A stretch of DNA of 64,000 nt. Origin: DATDAH01 sp963823495. GTDB lineage: Bacteria > Actinomycetota > Acidimicrobiia > Acidimicrobiales > DATDAH01. The stretch is from assembly GCA_963823495.1 (NCBI GenBank), contig CAWGLV010000001.1, positions 3,596,001-3,660,000 of the forward strand. Reading direction: 5' to 3'. The notes beneath the pieces are model-generated. The model ran no database searches, was not told the DNA's origin, and worked only from the letters and a program-made list of their open reading frames with translations. The translations under genes and the position numbers were made by a program. Of the stretch, positions 1-7,615 are shown piece by piece; positions within the stretch are counted from its first letter, which is position 1, and the number at the start of each line of letters is the position of its first letter.

Positions 1-987
1 GACCGAGGGATCGCCGCTCCCGACGATGAGCGTGGTCACCGGGCTGGCCTTCCACGCCTCGAGTCGTTCGGTGATGCGCTCCCGGGGCCCACAGAGGCTG
101 ATCTCGTCGGCGAAGTCGTCGGGCACGGCGGCGATGGCCTCGTCCCGCCTGCCCTCGAGGAACAGGTCCTGGATGGCGAAGGCCTCCTCCGCGAAACCCA
201 TCCGGGCCATGAGCTCGGTGTGGAAGTTGCGGCCCTTGGCCCCCATGCCGCCGATGTAGAAGCCCAGCGTGGCCTTCACCGGCCACAGTGCCGTGGCCAC
301 GTCGTCGGCCACGTTGACCGAGACGTTCACGGCGATCTCGAAGCCCTCCGGCACCGCGGGGAGGTCATAGAGGTCCTGGCGGGAGGGCGGGAAGTAGAGC
401 GGCAGCCACCCGTCGGCGATCTCGAAGGCGAGGGCCACGTTCTTCGGCCCCTCCGCGCCGATAAGGACCGGGATCCGGGACCGCAACGGGTGGGTGATCA
501 GCTTGAGCGGCTTGCCCAGCCCGACCGATCCCTCGCCGTCGTAGGGCAAGGGGTAGTGCGGACCCTCGCTGGTCACCGGCGCCTCCCGGGCGACGGCGCC
601 GCGCACGACCTCCACGTACTCGCGGGTCCGGGCCAGCGGTTTGGCGAACGGGCGGCCGTACCACCCCTCGGCCACCTGGGGGCCGCCGACCCCGAGCCCC
701 AGCACCGCTCGACCACCCGACAGGCCGTCCAGGGTGATGGCGTGCATGGCGGCGGTCGTCGGCGGACGAGCACCGATCTGGGCGATGCCTGTGCAGAGCT
801 TCACCCGCTCGGTCGCGCCCGCCACGGCGGCCAACGGGGAGAAGGCGTCACTCGACCATGACTCTCCGGTCCACAGCGAGTCGTAGCCGAGGGCCTCGAC
901 CCGGCGCGCCGCGGCGATCAGGTCCGAGGCGGGACGGGGCTCCGCCGTCCAGTAGCCGTACTGGTAGCCGAGCTTCAGGTCTGGCAC
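1..987 (-). CDS. LLM class F420-dependent oxidoreductase (3' end outside window)
   Basis: Luciferase-like (bacterial luciferase fold) oxidoreductase, a family that in actinomycetes usually uses coenzyme F420 or FMN for hydride transfer; the substrate is unknown. The protein opens VPDLKLGYQYGYW from a GTG at 987 and shows the family landmarks LCTGIAQIGARPPTTAAMH near residues 60-80, GLGVGGPQVAEGWYG near 105-120 and IGAEGPKNVALAFEIADGW near 185-205. 329 codons are in the window and the reading frame is still open at base 1, so the C-terminus is missing. It lies 21 bp downstream of the cupin gene in the same direction, so the two are probably co-transcribed. Family assignment is firm, cofactor choice is inferred from the family. 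Confidence 0.85.
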   Translation of the reverse strand, partial: MPDLKLGYQYGYWTAEPRPASDLIAAARRVEALGYDSLWTGESWSSDAFSPLAAVAGATERVKLCTGIAQIGARPPTTAAMHAITLDGLSGGRAVLGLGVGGPQVAEGWYGRPFAKPLARTREYVEVVRGAVAREAPVTSEGPHYPLPYDGEGSVGLGKPLKLITHPLRSRIPVLIGAEGPKNVALAFEIADGWLPLYFPPSRQDLYDLPAVPEGFEIAVNVSVNVADDVATALWPVKATLGFYIGGMGAKGRNFHTELMARMGFAEEAFAIQDLFLEGRRDEAIAAVPDDFADEISLCGPRERITERLEAWKASPVTTLIVGSGDPSV

Positions 988-1008
988 CCGTGAAGGGTGC
1001 CACGGCCG

Positions 1009-1371
1009 TCAGGGGAAGAGCACGTAGACCTTGCGCAACGTCTCATGGATCTCCCAGGTCCCGGACCATCCACGGGGGAAGACCGCGCTGGAGCCGGCCG
1101 ACAGCTCGACCTCGGTTCCGTCGTCGTGGATGCAGGTCATCCGGCCGGACAGGACGTGGATGAACTCGCCCTCCTCCATGTCCCAGCGCGACTGCCCCGG
1201 CTCGCATTCCCACACCCCGGTCGACACCGACTCGTCCTCGGAGACCCAGAGGTCCACGCCGTAGGTGGGCATCGGGTCGCCGAGCGCCGTGGCCATGGGA
1301 GGCTCCAGGAGCCCCCAGTCCTCGAGGTCGTCGGTGGACAGCTCATCGGCGCGGACGCTGGGTGTGGTCAC
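1009..1371 (-). CDS. Small cupin-domain protein (EutQ/Cupin_3-like)
   Basis: A 120-residue single-domain cupin. The two cupin motifs are visible as WDMEEGEFIHVLSGR (about residues 62-76) and SAVFPRGWSGTWEIHE (about 94-109), followed by the LRKVYVLF strand that typifies the Cupin_3 (PF05899) group. Such proteins bind a metal or small ligand in the barrel; some are regulatory or sugar-binding, and no specific activity can be given. Start is GTG at 1371. It precedes the luciferase-like gene by 21 bp on the same strand and is divergent from the FHA-cyclase gene, with 106 bp between start codons that must hold both promoters. Confidence 0.8.
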   Translation of the reverse strand: MTTPSVRADELSTDDLEDWGLLEPPMATALGDPMPTYGVDLWVSEDESVSTGVWECEPGQSRWDMEEGEFIHVLSGRMTCIHDDGTEVELSAGSSAVFPRGWSGTWEIHETLRKVYVLFP

Positions 1372-1477
1372 CGGGCGGACGCTAGCCAGCCAGCCCGATC
1401 CCCTGAGCGACCGGCCCCACCCGTCGGGGTCCGCCGCCGCGGACCACTACGCTCGGGTCGGCGGAGACGAGGTGCCG

Positions 1478-2515
1478 ATGTCCGGACAGATAGTCGAGGT
1501 ACGACAGGACGGGCGCCGGACGCTACACGTCCTGGTCCGGGACCAGCTCGAGATCGGACGCGAGTGCGACGGCCTGCTCCTCGCCGACGGTGAGGTGTCG
1601 CGTCGCCACTGCCGCCTCGACCTCGTGGACGACGGCATCCAGGTGGTGGACCTCGGCAGCACCAACGGGACCCTGCACAACGGCGTCCGCATCACCAACC
1701 CGGTCGTCCTCGGGCCTGAGGACGTCGTCCGCTTCGGCTCGACCGAGGTGACCCTGTTCGCCCCCGCCCGAGCCCAGACGCTGGCCCCGCCGGTCGCGGC
1801 GGCCCCGGCACGCGGGACCATCGTCCAGCAGGCCCCCGCCGCCGCACCGGCACCGGCTCCGGCACCCCCGCCCGCCGATGCCGCGACCAAGGTCGTGGCC
1901 GCGTCCCCCTCGGGTGGCGGCGACGCGAGGGCCACCTCCATCCTCAAGGTGGCGGCCGCGGTCCAGGAACAACCCCCCACGGTCCAGTCCGCGGCGGGCG
2001 ACGGTGACACGATCACCATCGTCTTCAGCGACATCGAGTCCTCCACCGAGCAGGCCCTCCGCCTGGGTGACGCCCGCTGGTTCGATGTGCTCGGCACCCA
2101 CAACCGCATCGTGCGCACGAACCTGCGTCACTTCGGCGGTCGGGAGATCAAGTCCCAGGGCGACGGTTTCATGCTGACGTTCAACAGCGCCCGCAAGGCC
2201 GTTCAGTTCTGTGTCGCGGTTCAACAGGAGCTCGAGAAGTGGGACCGGGACAACCCCGACGACGCCGTGCGCATCCGCATCGGGGCCCACACCGGTGAGG
2301 CCATCGTGGACGACGACGGCGATCTCTTCGGCAAGCACATCATCGTCGCCGCCCGCATCGCCAACCTGGCCGACGGGGCCGAGATCCTCGTGTCCCACGT
2401 CGTGAAGGAGATCACCTCGAGCCGGGGTGACCTCGAGTTCGGCCCCGGGCGATCGGTCGACCTGAAGGGGATCGAGGAGGCCTACAAGGTCCATCAGGTC
2501 CTCTGGGAGCCCTGA
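1478..2515 (+). CDS. FHA domain plus class III adenylate/guanylate cyclase
   Basis: A 345-residue two-domain signalling protein. Residues 1-95 form an FHA phosphothreonine-binding domain with the hallmarks IGRECD, VSRRHC and DLGSTNGTLHNG. An Ala/Pro-rich linker follows (about 100-170). Residues 178-345 are a class III nucleotide cyclase domain: metal-binding Asp185 in FSDIESST, Asp229 in KSQGDGFML with the adenine-specifying Lys225, and transition-state Arg293 in AARIAN. The position normally occupied by Asn (VNxAAR) is Ile289. No membrane segment is seen. I chose ATG 1478 because GGAGACGAGG lies just upstream; GTG 1472 is an alternative. Linking FHA to a cyclase suggests control by phosphorylation, and a Ser/Thr kinase is encoded 5 kb away. 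Confidence 0.88.
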   Translation: MSGQIVEVRQDGRRTLHVLVRDQLEIGRECDGLLLADGEVSRRHCRLDLVDDGIQVVDLGSTNGTLHNGVRITNPVVLGPEDVVRFGSTEVTLFAPARAQTLAPPVAAAPARGTIVQQAPAAAPAPAPAPPPADAATKVVAASPSGGGDARATSILKVAAAVQEQPPTVQSAAGDGDTITIVFSDIESSTEQALRLGDARWFDVLGTHNRIVRTNLRHFGGREIKSQGDGFMLTFNSARKAVQFCVAVQQELEKWDRDNPDDAVRIRIGAHTGEAIVDDDGDLFGKHIIVAARIANLADGAEILVSHVVKEITSSRGDLEFGPGRSVDLKGIEEAYKVHQVLWEP

Positions 2516-2528
2516 AGCCGGCGGTCGT

Positions 2529-3323
2529 TCAGCCCTGGGACTGACGAGCCAGCTCTTTGGCCGCCTCGTCGATCTCGTCCTCCTCGATCGCCAGGGCGCC
2601 GGGCGAGACATAGCCGAGGGCGAACCCGAACGCCGAGGGGATCACCAGCATCGGCAACCACACCGAGCCGCTGAGTGCCACGATCCGGAAGGCGGCCAGG
2701 CTGATGACGAGGGTCAGGCCGATGCCGAGGCCGACGAAGGCGAACCGGGCCCCGCGGCGCACTCGGTTGGGACCCAGGGTGCGTCGGCTGACGGCGAGCG
2801 CGATGCCCACGATCGCCAGCCCCGTCGCCACGGCCACGAAGATCCCGAACAGTCCGACGACCGAGTTGACCGAGCCCCGCACGTCCATCACGAACTCCTG
2901 GCGGGCCAGCAGCTCGCGATCCTCCCCGAACAGGCTCAGGCCACCCCGGAGCAGGCCCGTGGCCTGGCGGTCGAGGTCGACGAACTCGATTGGGATCAGG
3001 AGCGACTCGGTCTCACCCGCGTCCACCGGGAGCTCGACGGTGACGTCGTAGGCGACCAGCGTGAGGCTCATCATCTCGCCGAACAGCCGAACCCGACGGA
3101 CGACGACGTCCTGGTCGGTGGGGTTGGTGATCTCCAGGGCCAACTCGGTCTGGCTGCGCGGGTCGAGTCGGACCGGGTCGCCGCTCCCGGCGCCGGCCAC
3201 GTCCCGCTCGTCGACGGTGGCGGTGAAGGTCAGAACCCCGTCCTCGCCCTGGGCGGAGACCGGCGGTGCCATCAGGACCACCACCCCGATCACGGCGAGT
3301 AGCGCCAGCAGGCGTCGGATCAT
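2529..3323 (-). CDS. Membrane protein partner of the DUF11 surface protein
   Basis: A 264-residue protein of no recognised family. It has an N-terminal signal sequence (residues 1-25, cleavage near VSAQ), an extracytoplasmic beta-rich stretch (about 28-145) that includes TELALEITNPTDQDVVV, then three hydrophobic helices (about 150-175, 190-215 and 222-245) and a short acidic tail. Its ATG overlaps the TGA of the upstream DUF11 gene by 4 nt (3320-3323), so translation is probably coupled and the two products may work together at the membrane. It is convergent with the FHA-cyclase gene, 13 bp apart. Function unknown; the topology is read from hydrophobicity only. Confidence 0.75.
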   Translation of the reverse strand: MIRRLLALLAVIGVVVLMAPPVSAQGEDGVLTFTATVDERDVAGAGSGDPVRLDPRSQTELALEITNPTDQDVVVRRVRLFGEMMSLTLVAYDVTVELPVDAGETESLLIPIEFVDLDRQATGLLRGGLSLFGEDRELLARQEFVMDVRGSVNSVVGLFGIFVAVATGLAIVGIALAVSRRTLGPNRVRRGARFAFVGLGIGLTLVISLAAFRIVALSGSVWLPMLVIPSAFGFALGYVSPGALAIEEDEIDEAAKELARQSQG

Positions 3324-6300
3324 GAGGTGACCTCCTCGGTCGCTCCCGCCTCCAGCTCCCCTGCTGCCGGACGCCCACCGAAGAGGGCGATCAGGGCCAG
3401 GGCCACGAGAAGCGTCACGAAGATCAGGATGGGGACCTGCGACGGCAGCGGGTCCGAGGCGCTGACGATCTGGAAGTCCTGGCTCCAGACCTCACGGCCG
3501 TCGTCACAGGCCACTCGGGCCGTGTGGGGCCCCGGGCGGAGTCCCTCGGTCGGGACCTCGGCGTCGAAGGTCGCGCCGTTGGCGACCGCGGTGCCCACCA
3601 GTTGGTCGTCCACGGTGACCACCAAGGCGCAGTCATAGGGGTTCGAGCCCTGGATGCGCAGGAGAGAGCCGACCAGGAGCGTCACCTGGTCACCGACGCC
3701 CGGCGGTACGTCCGGGTCGCCGAGCGCCACTTCGACGTCGCCATCGGGCGTGGTCGTGGTGGTCGTCGTCGTGGTGGTCGTGGTCACCGGCGTCCCTGCC
3801 GGCGGGATCACGATGATCGTCGGTGGTGGCGGCGGTTCGGGCGGGGGCGGTGAGCCCTCGAGGCCCACCGCCGCGGTGTCACTGGCGGCGACGCGGATCG
3901 TCCCTGACAGCTCAGGGGAGTCGGGAGCGGCACCTTCCCCGCCGACGGTTCGAGTGCCCCGCGCGACGACCGTGTTCACGAAGGGCGCACCCACGTTCGG
4001 GCGCGAGCACTGCCAAGCGACCTGGCGGCCGGGTGCCAGCCGTCCGCCGAGAGCGGCGGGGCCACGGTCACAGCTCGGCACCAGAGGGTCCACGACGGTC
4101 ACGTCGAGGCCGATCTCGCCGGTGTTGCGCAGCACGATGTCGAACACCGCGGTGTCGCCCGAGGCGATGACCGGGTCGACCGTCGTCTTGATGATCGACA
4201 GCCCCGGATTGAGCACGTTCACCGCGGCGGTGTCGGTGTCGGTGACGTCCTCGGTGCACTTGCCGCAGTAGAAGAAGCCGTCGACGGTGGCCCGATTGGT
4301 GAAGTCGTCGGTGAAGTCGGCGCCGTACTCGGCGCGGCAGTCGTAGGTCACGTACTCGTCAGGCTCGAAGGTGCCGCCCGAGGTCCCGCCCTCCTCCTCG
4401 TCGAAGGTGGCCACACAGTCGGGGGCGCGGGGATCGCTCACCACGACCCCACGGATGGTCACGTCGCCGGTGTTCTCGACCCGGATCCGGAAGCGGGCGT
4501 CCTCCCCGGGGATCACCGTCGGCGTCAGCGCCGTCTTGGTGATCGTGATCCCGGCGACATCGATGTCGGCCTCGTCGGTGTCGGACACCTCGCGGCTCGG
4601 GCACGCCGTCGGTTCACCCTCGGCGATCTCGCAGTCCAGGACCGCGTTACCGGTGACCGAGGCCGTGTTGGTGAACGAGGCCGTCACCCCCGCCAGCTCA
4701 CAGTTGATGAACTCCGTGTCCCCGGCGGCGAGGTCCCCGATCACCTCGGCGCAATCCGGAGCCAGGGCGTCGGTGACGGTGACGTCCTGGAGGTCGATGT
4801 CGCCGTCGTTGTGCACGACGAGGTCGAACTCCGCCGTCCCGCCGCTGAGGATCGGCGGGCCGGGGTACTTGTCGAGGTCGATGCTCGGGTGCCGCACGGC
4901 CACCTCGGCGTCGTCGGAGTCCTCGATCGGCTCCTCACAGCCGTCGCCGCAGTCGTCCCAGTTCCCGCGGACGACGGCCGTGTTGGAGAACGTGGCCGAC
5001 GGGTACTCCTCGAGGGCGATCGAGCACGTGTAGGTCTCGTCGTCCCCCGGCTCGAAGGTGGCCTCGCCGCCGAAGGCGTTGTCACAGTCCGGCGCCGCCT
5101 CGTCGGTGACCACCACGTCGTGGATGGCCTCGGTGCCGGTGTTCTCCACCGTGATCTCGAAGGTCGCCACCTCACCCTCGAAGACCTCCGGGGTCAGCGC
5201 CGTCTTGGTGATCGTGATCTCCGGGTCCAGGACCTCGACATCGGCCGTGTCCGTGGCCGACACCGGCTCGGTGAACCCGCACTCCCCGCAGGGTTCGAAG
5301 AACCCGCCGGCGGTGGCCGAGTTGGTGAAGTCGTCCTCGAAGTCCTCGCCGTAGGTCGCCGTGCACGAGTACGACTCGACGTCACCGGGATCGAGGAACG
5401 CCCCCTCACCCCCGAAGTCGTCGGCGCAGCCGGGCACCAACGCATCGACCACGGCGACATCGGCGATCTCGATGTCGCCGGTGTTCTCGACCTCGATGTC
5501 GAAGGTCGCGTCCTCACCCGCCAGGACCGGGCTGTTCGTAGCCGTCTTGGTGATCGTCAACTCGGCCACGCTGATCGTGAACGACGCCTGATCCTCGACA
5601 TCGGGGGGGAACTCGTCGAGGCACGGACAACCCTCGCCGTCCTCATCGCCGTCGACGAAGCCCGACACGAAGGCCACGTTGGTGAAGCCCTCGGTCAGCG
5701 GCCCGGTGCTGCAGGTGTACTCCACCTCCTCGTCCACGGCCAGGTCCCCGATCGAGTCGGCACAGCCCGGGGTGTTGGGGTCCTCCACCACCACACCGGT
5801 GAGGTCGACATCGCCGTCGTTGACCACCGTGATCGTGAACTCGACCGAGGTCCCCGACGCCACCCGGGACGGGCTCGCCGCCTTCGTGATGTCGATGCTC
5901 GGGTGCAGCACACTGACCGACGCGTCGTCGGAGTCCCCGACCGGCTCCTCACAGCCGTCGCCGCAGTCGTCCCAGTTCCCGCCGACGACGGCCGTGTTGT
6001 ACAGGTCCTCCTCGAGGGCGATCGAGCACGTGTAGGTCTCGTCGTCCCCCGGCTCGAAGGTGGCCTCGCCGCCGAAGCCGTTGTCACAGTCCGGCGCCGC
6101 CTCGTCGGTGACCACCACGTCGTGGATGGCCTCGGTGCCGGTGTTCTCCACCGTGATCTCGAAGGTCGCCACCTCACCCTCGATCACCGTCGGGGTCAGC
6201 GCCGTCTTGGTGATCGTGATCTCCGGGTCCAGGACCTCGACATCGGCCGTGTCCGTGGCCGACACCGGCTCGGTGAACCCGCACTCTCCACAGCCGTCGA

Positions 6301-6571
6301 AGAACCCGCCGGCGGTGGCCGAGTTGGTGAAGTCCTCCTCGAAGTCCTCGCCGAAGACCGCCGAGCACGAATAGCTCACGACCTCCCCCGGGTCGAGGAA
6401 GTACCCCTCACCCCCGTCGTCGTCGGCGCAGCCGGGCACCAACGCATCGACCACGGCGACATCGGCGATCTCGATGTCGCCGGTGTTCTCGACCTCGATG
6501 TCGAAGGTCGCGTCCTCACCCGCCAGGACCGGGCTGTTCGTAGCCGTCTTGGTGATCGTCAACTCGGCCAC
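3320..6571 (-). CDS. DUF11 repeat surface protein, C-terminal portion after a frameshift
   Basis: This open frame of 1083 codons (GTG at 6571) is almost certainly the continuation of the gene starting at 7535, not an independent protein. It carries eight DUF11 (cell-surface beta-sandwich) repeats of about 110 residues with signatures ITKTA, VENTGD and ATFDIE and conserved cysteine pairs. Then comes a Pro/Thr linker including a run of 12 threonines, a non-repeat beta domain, one transmembrane helix (about residues 1043-1063) and a short tail EATEEVTS-like end. Start of the frame lies inside a repeat and has no signal peptide, which argues for a frameshift near 6609-6614. Its stop overlaps the ATG of the membrane protein downstream. 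The predicted location is the cell surface, anchored at the C-terminus. Confidence 0.8.
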   Translation of the reverse strand: MAELTITKTATNSPVLAGEDATFDIEVENTGDIEIADVAVVDALVPGCADDDGGEGYFLDPGEVVSYSCSAVFGEDFEEDFTNSATAGGFFDGCGECGFTEPVSATDTADVEVLDPEITITKTALTPTVIEGEVATFEITVENTGTEAIHDVVVTDEAAPDCDNGFGGEATFEPGDDETYTCSIALEEDLYNTAVVGGNWDDCGDGCEEPVGDSDDASVSVLHPSIDITKAASPSRVASGTSVEFTITVVNDGDVDLTGVVVEDPNTPGCADSIGDLAVDEEVEYTCSTGPLTEGFTNVAFVSGFVDGDEDGEGCPCLDEFPPDVEDQASFTISVAELTITKTATNSPVLAGEDATFDIEVENTGDIEIADVAVVDALVPGCADDFGGEGAFLDPGDVESYSCTATYGEDFEDDFTNSATAGGFFEPCGECGFTEPVSATDTADVEVLDPEITITKTALTPEVFEGEVATFEITVENTGTEAIHDVVVTDEAAPDCDNAFGGEATFEPGDDETYTCSIALEEYPSATFSNTAVVRGNWDDCGDGCEEPIEDSDDAEVAVRHPSIDLDKYPGPPILSGGTAEFDLVVHNDGDIDLQDVTVTDALAPDCAEVIGDLAAGDTEFINCELAGVTASFTNTASVTGNAVLDCEIAEGEPTACPSREVSDTDEADIDVAGITITKTALTPTVIPGEDARFRIRVENTGDVTIRGVVVSDPRAPDCVATFDEEEGGTSGGTFEPDEYVTYDCRAEYGADFTDDFTNRATVDGFFYCGKCTEDVTDTDTAAVNVLNPGLSIIKTTVDPVIASGDTAVFDIVLRNTGEIGLDVTVVDPLVPSCDRGPAALGGRLAPGRQVAWQCSRPNVGAPFVNTVVARGTRTVGGEGAAPDSPELSGTIRVAASDTAAVGLEGSPPPPEPPPPPTIIVIPPAGTPVTTTTTTTTTTTTPDGDVEVALGDPDVPPGVGDQVTLLVGSLLRIQGSNPYDCALVVTVDDQLVGTAVANGATFDAEVPTEGLRPGPHTARVACDDGREVWSQDFQIVSASDPLPSQVPILIFVTLLVALALIALFGGRPAAGELEAGATEEVTS

Positions 6572-6905
6572 GCTGATCGTGAACGACGCCTGATCCTCGA
6601 CGTCGGGGAATCGTGAGGCACGGACAATCCTCGTCGTCCTCGTCGTCCTCGTCGACGAAGCCCGACACGAAGGCCACGTTGGTGAAGCCCTCGGTCAGCG
6701 GCCCGGTGCTGCAGGTGTACTCCACCTCCTCGTCCACGGCCAGGTCCCCGATCGAGTCGACACAGGCCGGAGTGTTGGGGTCCTCCACCACCACACCGGT
6801 GAGCTCGACGTTGCCGTCGTTGACCACCGTGATCGTGAACTCGACCGACGTCCCCGACGCCACCCGGGACAGGCCCGCCGCCTTCGTGATGTCGATGCTC
6901 GGATC
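4881..6905. repeat. Tandem ~1-kb coding repeat in the DUF11 gene
   Basis: Two adjacent copies of a three-module unit (each module one DUF11 domain) lie at about 4881-5894 and 5895-6905. Landmarks recur at an offset of 1002 bp (for example gccgtcttggtgatcgtcaa at 5541 and 6543), rising to 1014 bp at the far end because one copy has a 12-bp insertion (LEEYPSATFSN against LEEDLYN). Long stretches are identical at the DNA level, so the duplication is recent or homogenised by recombination. Confidence 0.85.
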
Positions 6906-7535
6906 GGGAAGAGGCGCACAGTCGACCGTGAAGTTCTTGGTCTTGGTGCTGGAGCCGACGGTGGCTGTGGCCCGGTAGCGGCCGTCATCGGTGCCATCGG
7001 TGGCGAAGAGGCTCCCCGCACCCTGGACCAGGAACGTGCCGGAGGCCGTCGTGGTGGCCGAACCGGAGTAGGTGGCCGGGCCGGGGTTCGCTCCCGACGC
7101 CGGGCCCACCGTCACCGTGACCGAGACGCCGGCGGCGTACCCGGAGCCCGACAGCTGAAAGGCACACACCTGGGGCTCGTTCGCGTTGCCCGCCGGCGCG
7201 CCGTGTGTGTTGACGAACAGGTTGCCCGCGACCGGAGCGGTCTCGGTCGAGGTGGTCGACGACCGCGACGGAGGCGGTGGCGGCGCTTCGGTCGTCTCCG
7301 GCGGCGGCACCGTGGTCTCCGGTGGCGCCGCGGCTTCGGTCGTCTCCGGCGGCGCCGCGGCTTCGGTCGTCTCCGGTGGTGCGGGGGCGGAGGTCGTGGG
7401 CGGCGGCGAGCTCACGGTGGTCGGGGAACCCAGGCCGACGTCCTCGGCTGCCGTCGCCCCGGCGACGGCCAACGGGGCGGCCACCACGGCGACCGCGAGC
7501 AGCGCTCTCAGTGGCCGCCGTGTCGAACCGCTCAT
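6516..7535 (-). CDS. DUF11 repeat surface protein, N-terminal portion (frameshifted)
   Basis: The frame opens at ATG 7535 behind a good GGGGAAG ribosome site. It encodes a signal peptide (RRPLRALLAVAVVAAPLAVA, ending near residue 30), a low-complexity PPETTEAAA repeat region (about 40-100), an Ig-like domain (about 103-207) and the first DUF11 repeat (from DPSIDITKAA, residue 211). After CPCL (residue 307) the sequence becomes unrelated Arg-rich residues and stops at 6516, while the proper repeat continues in another frame from 6571. Comparison with the next repeat copy shows two missing C bases (plus strand) at about 6609-6614. The intact product would be about 1400 residues from 7535 to 3320. 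The lesion is either a sequence error or a true inactivating mutation. Confidence 0.8.
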   Translation of the reverse strand: MSGSTRRPLRALLAVAVVAAPLAVAGATAAEDVGLGSPTTVSSPPPTTSAPAPPETTEAAAPPETTEAAAPPETTVPPPETTEAPPPPPSRSSTTSTETAPVAGNLFVNTHGAPAGNANEPQVCAFQLSGSGYAAGVSVTVTVGPASGANPGPATYSGSATTTASGTFLVQGAGSLFATDGTDDGRYRATATVGSSTKTKNFTVDCAPLPDPSIDITKAAGLSRVASGTSVEFTITVVNDGNVELTGVVVEDPNTPACVDSIGDLAVDEEVEYTCSTGPLTEGFTNVAFVSGFVDEDDEDDEDCPCLTIPRRRGSGVVHDQRGRVDDHQDGYEQPGPGG

Positions 7536-7615
7536 CACTTCCCCTTGCCTTTGCCCTTGCCGCCAGATACCTGTAACCAAAGGACATTAGCCACTCTGCG
7601 TGGCCGGCGACAGTG

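Noticed and set aside
3740..3790. Microsatellite-like run on plus strand (gtcgtc/gtggtc) as a repeat element
   Set aside because: It simply encodes the poly-threonine linker of the surface protein.
4811..6616. 601-codon plus-strand frame opposite the DUF11 gene
   Set aside because: It is the antisense shadow of the repeats: composition is Arg/Val/Asp-rich with no domain, no ribosome site, and the minus strand shows coherent DUF11 domains and a signal peptide.
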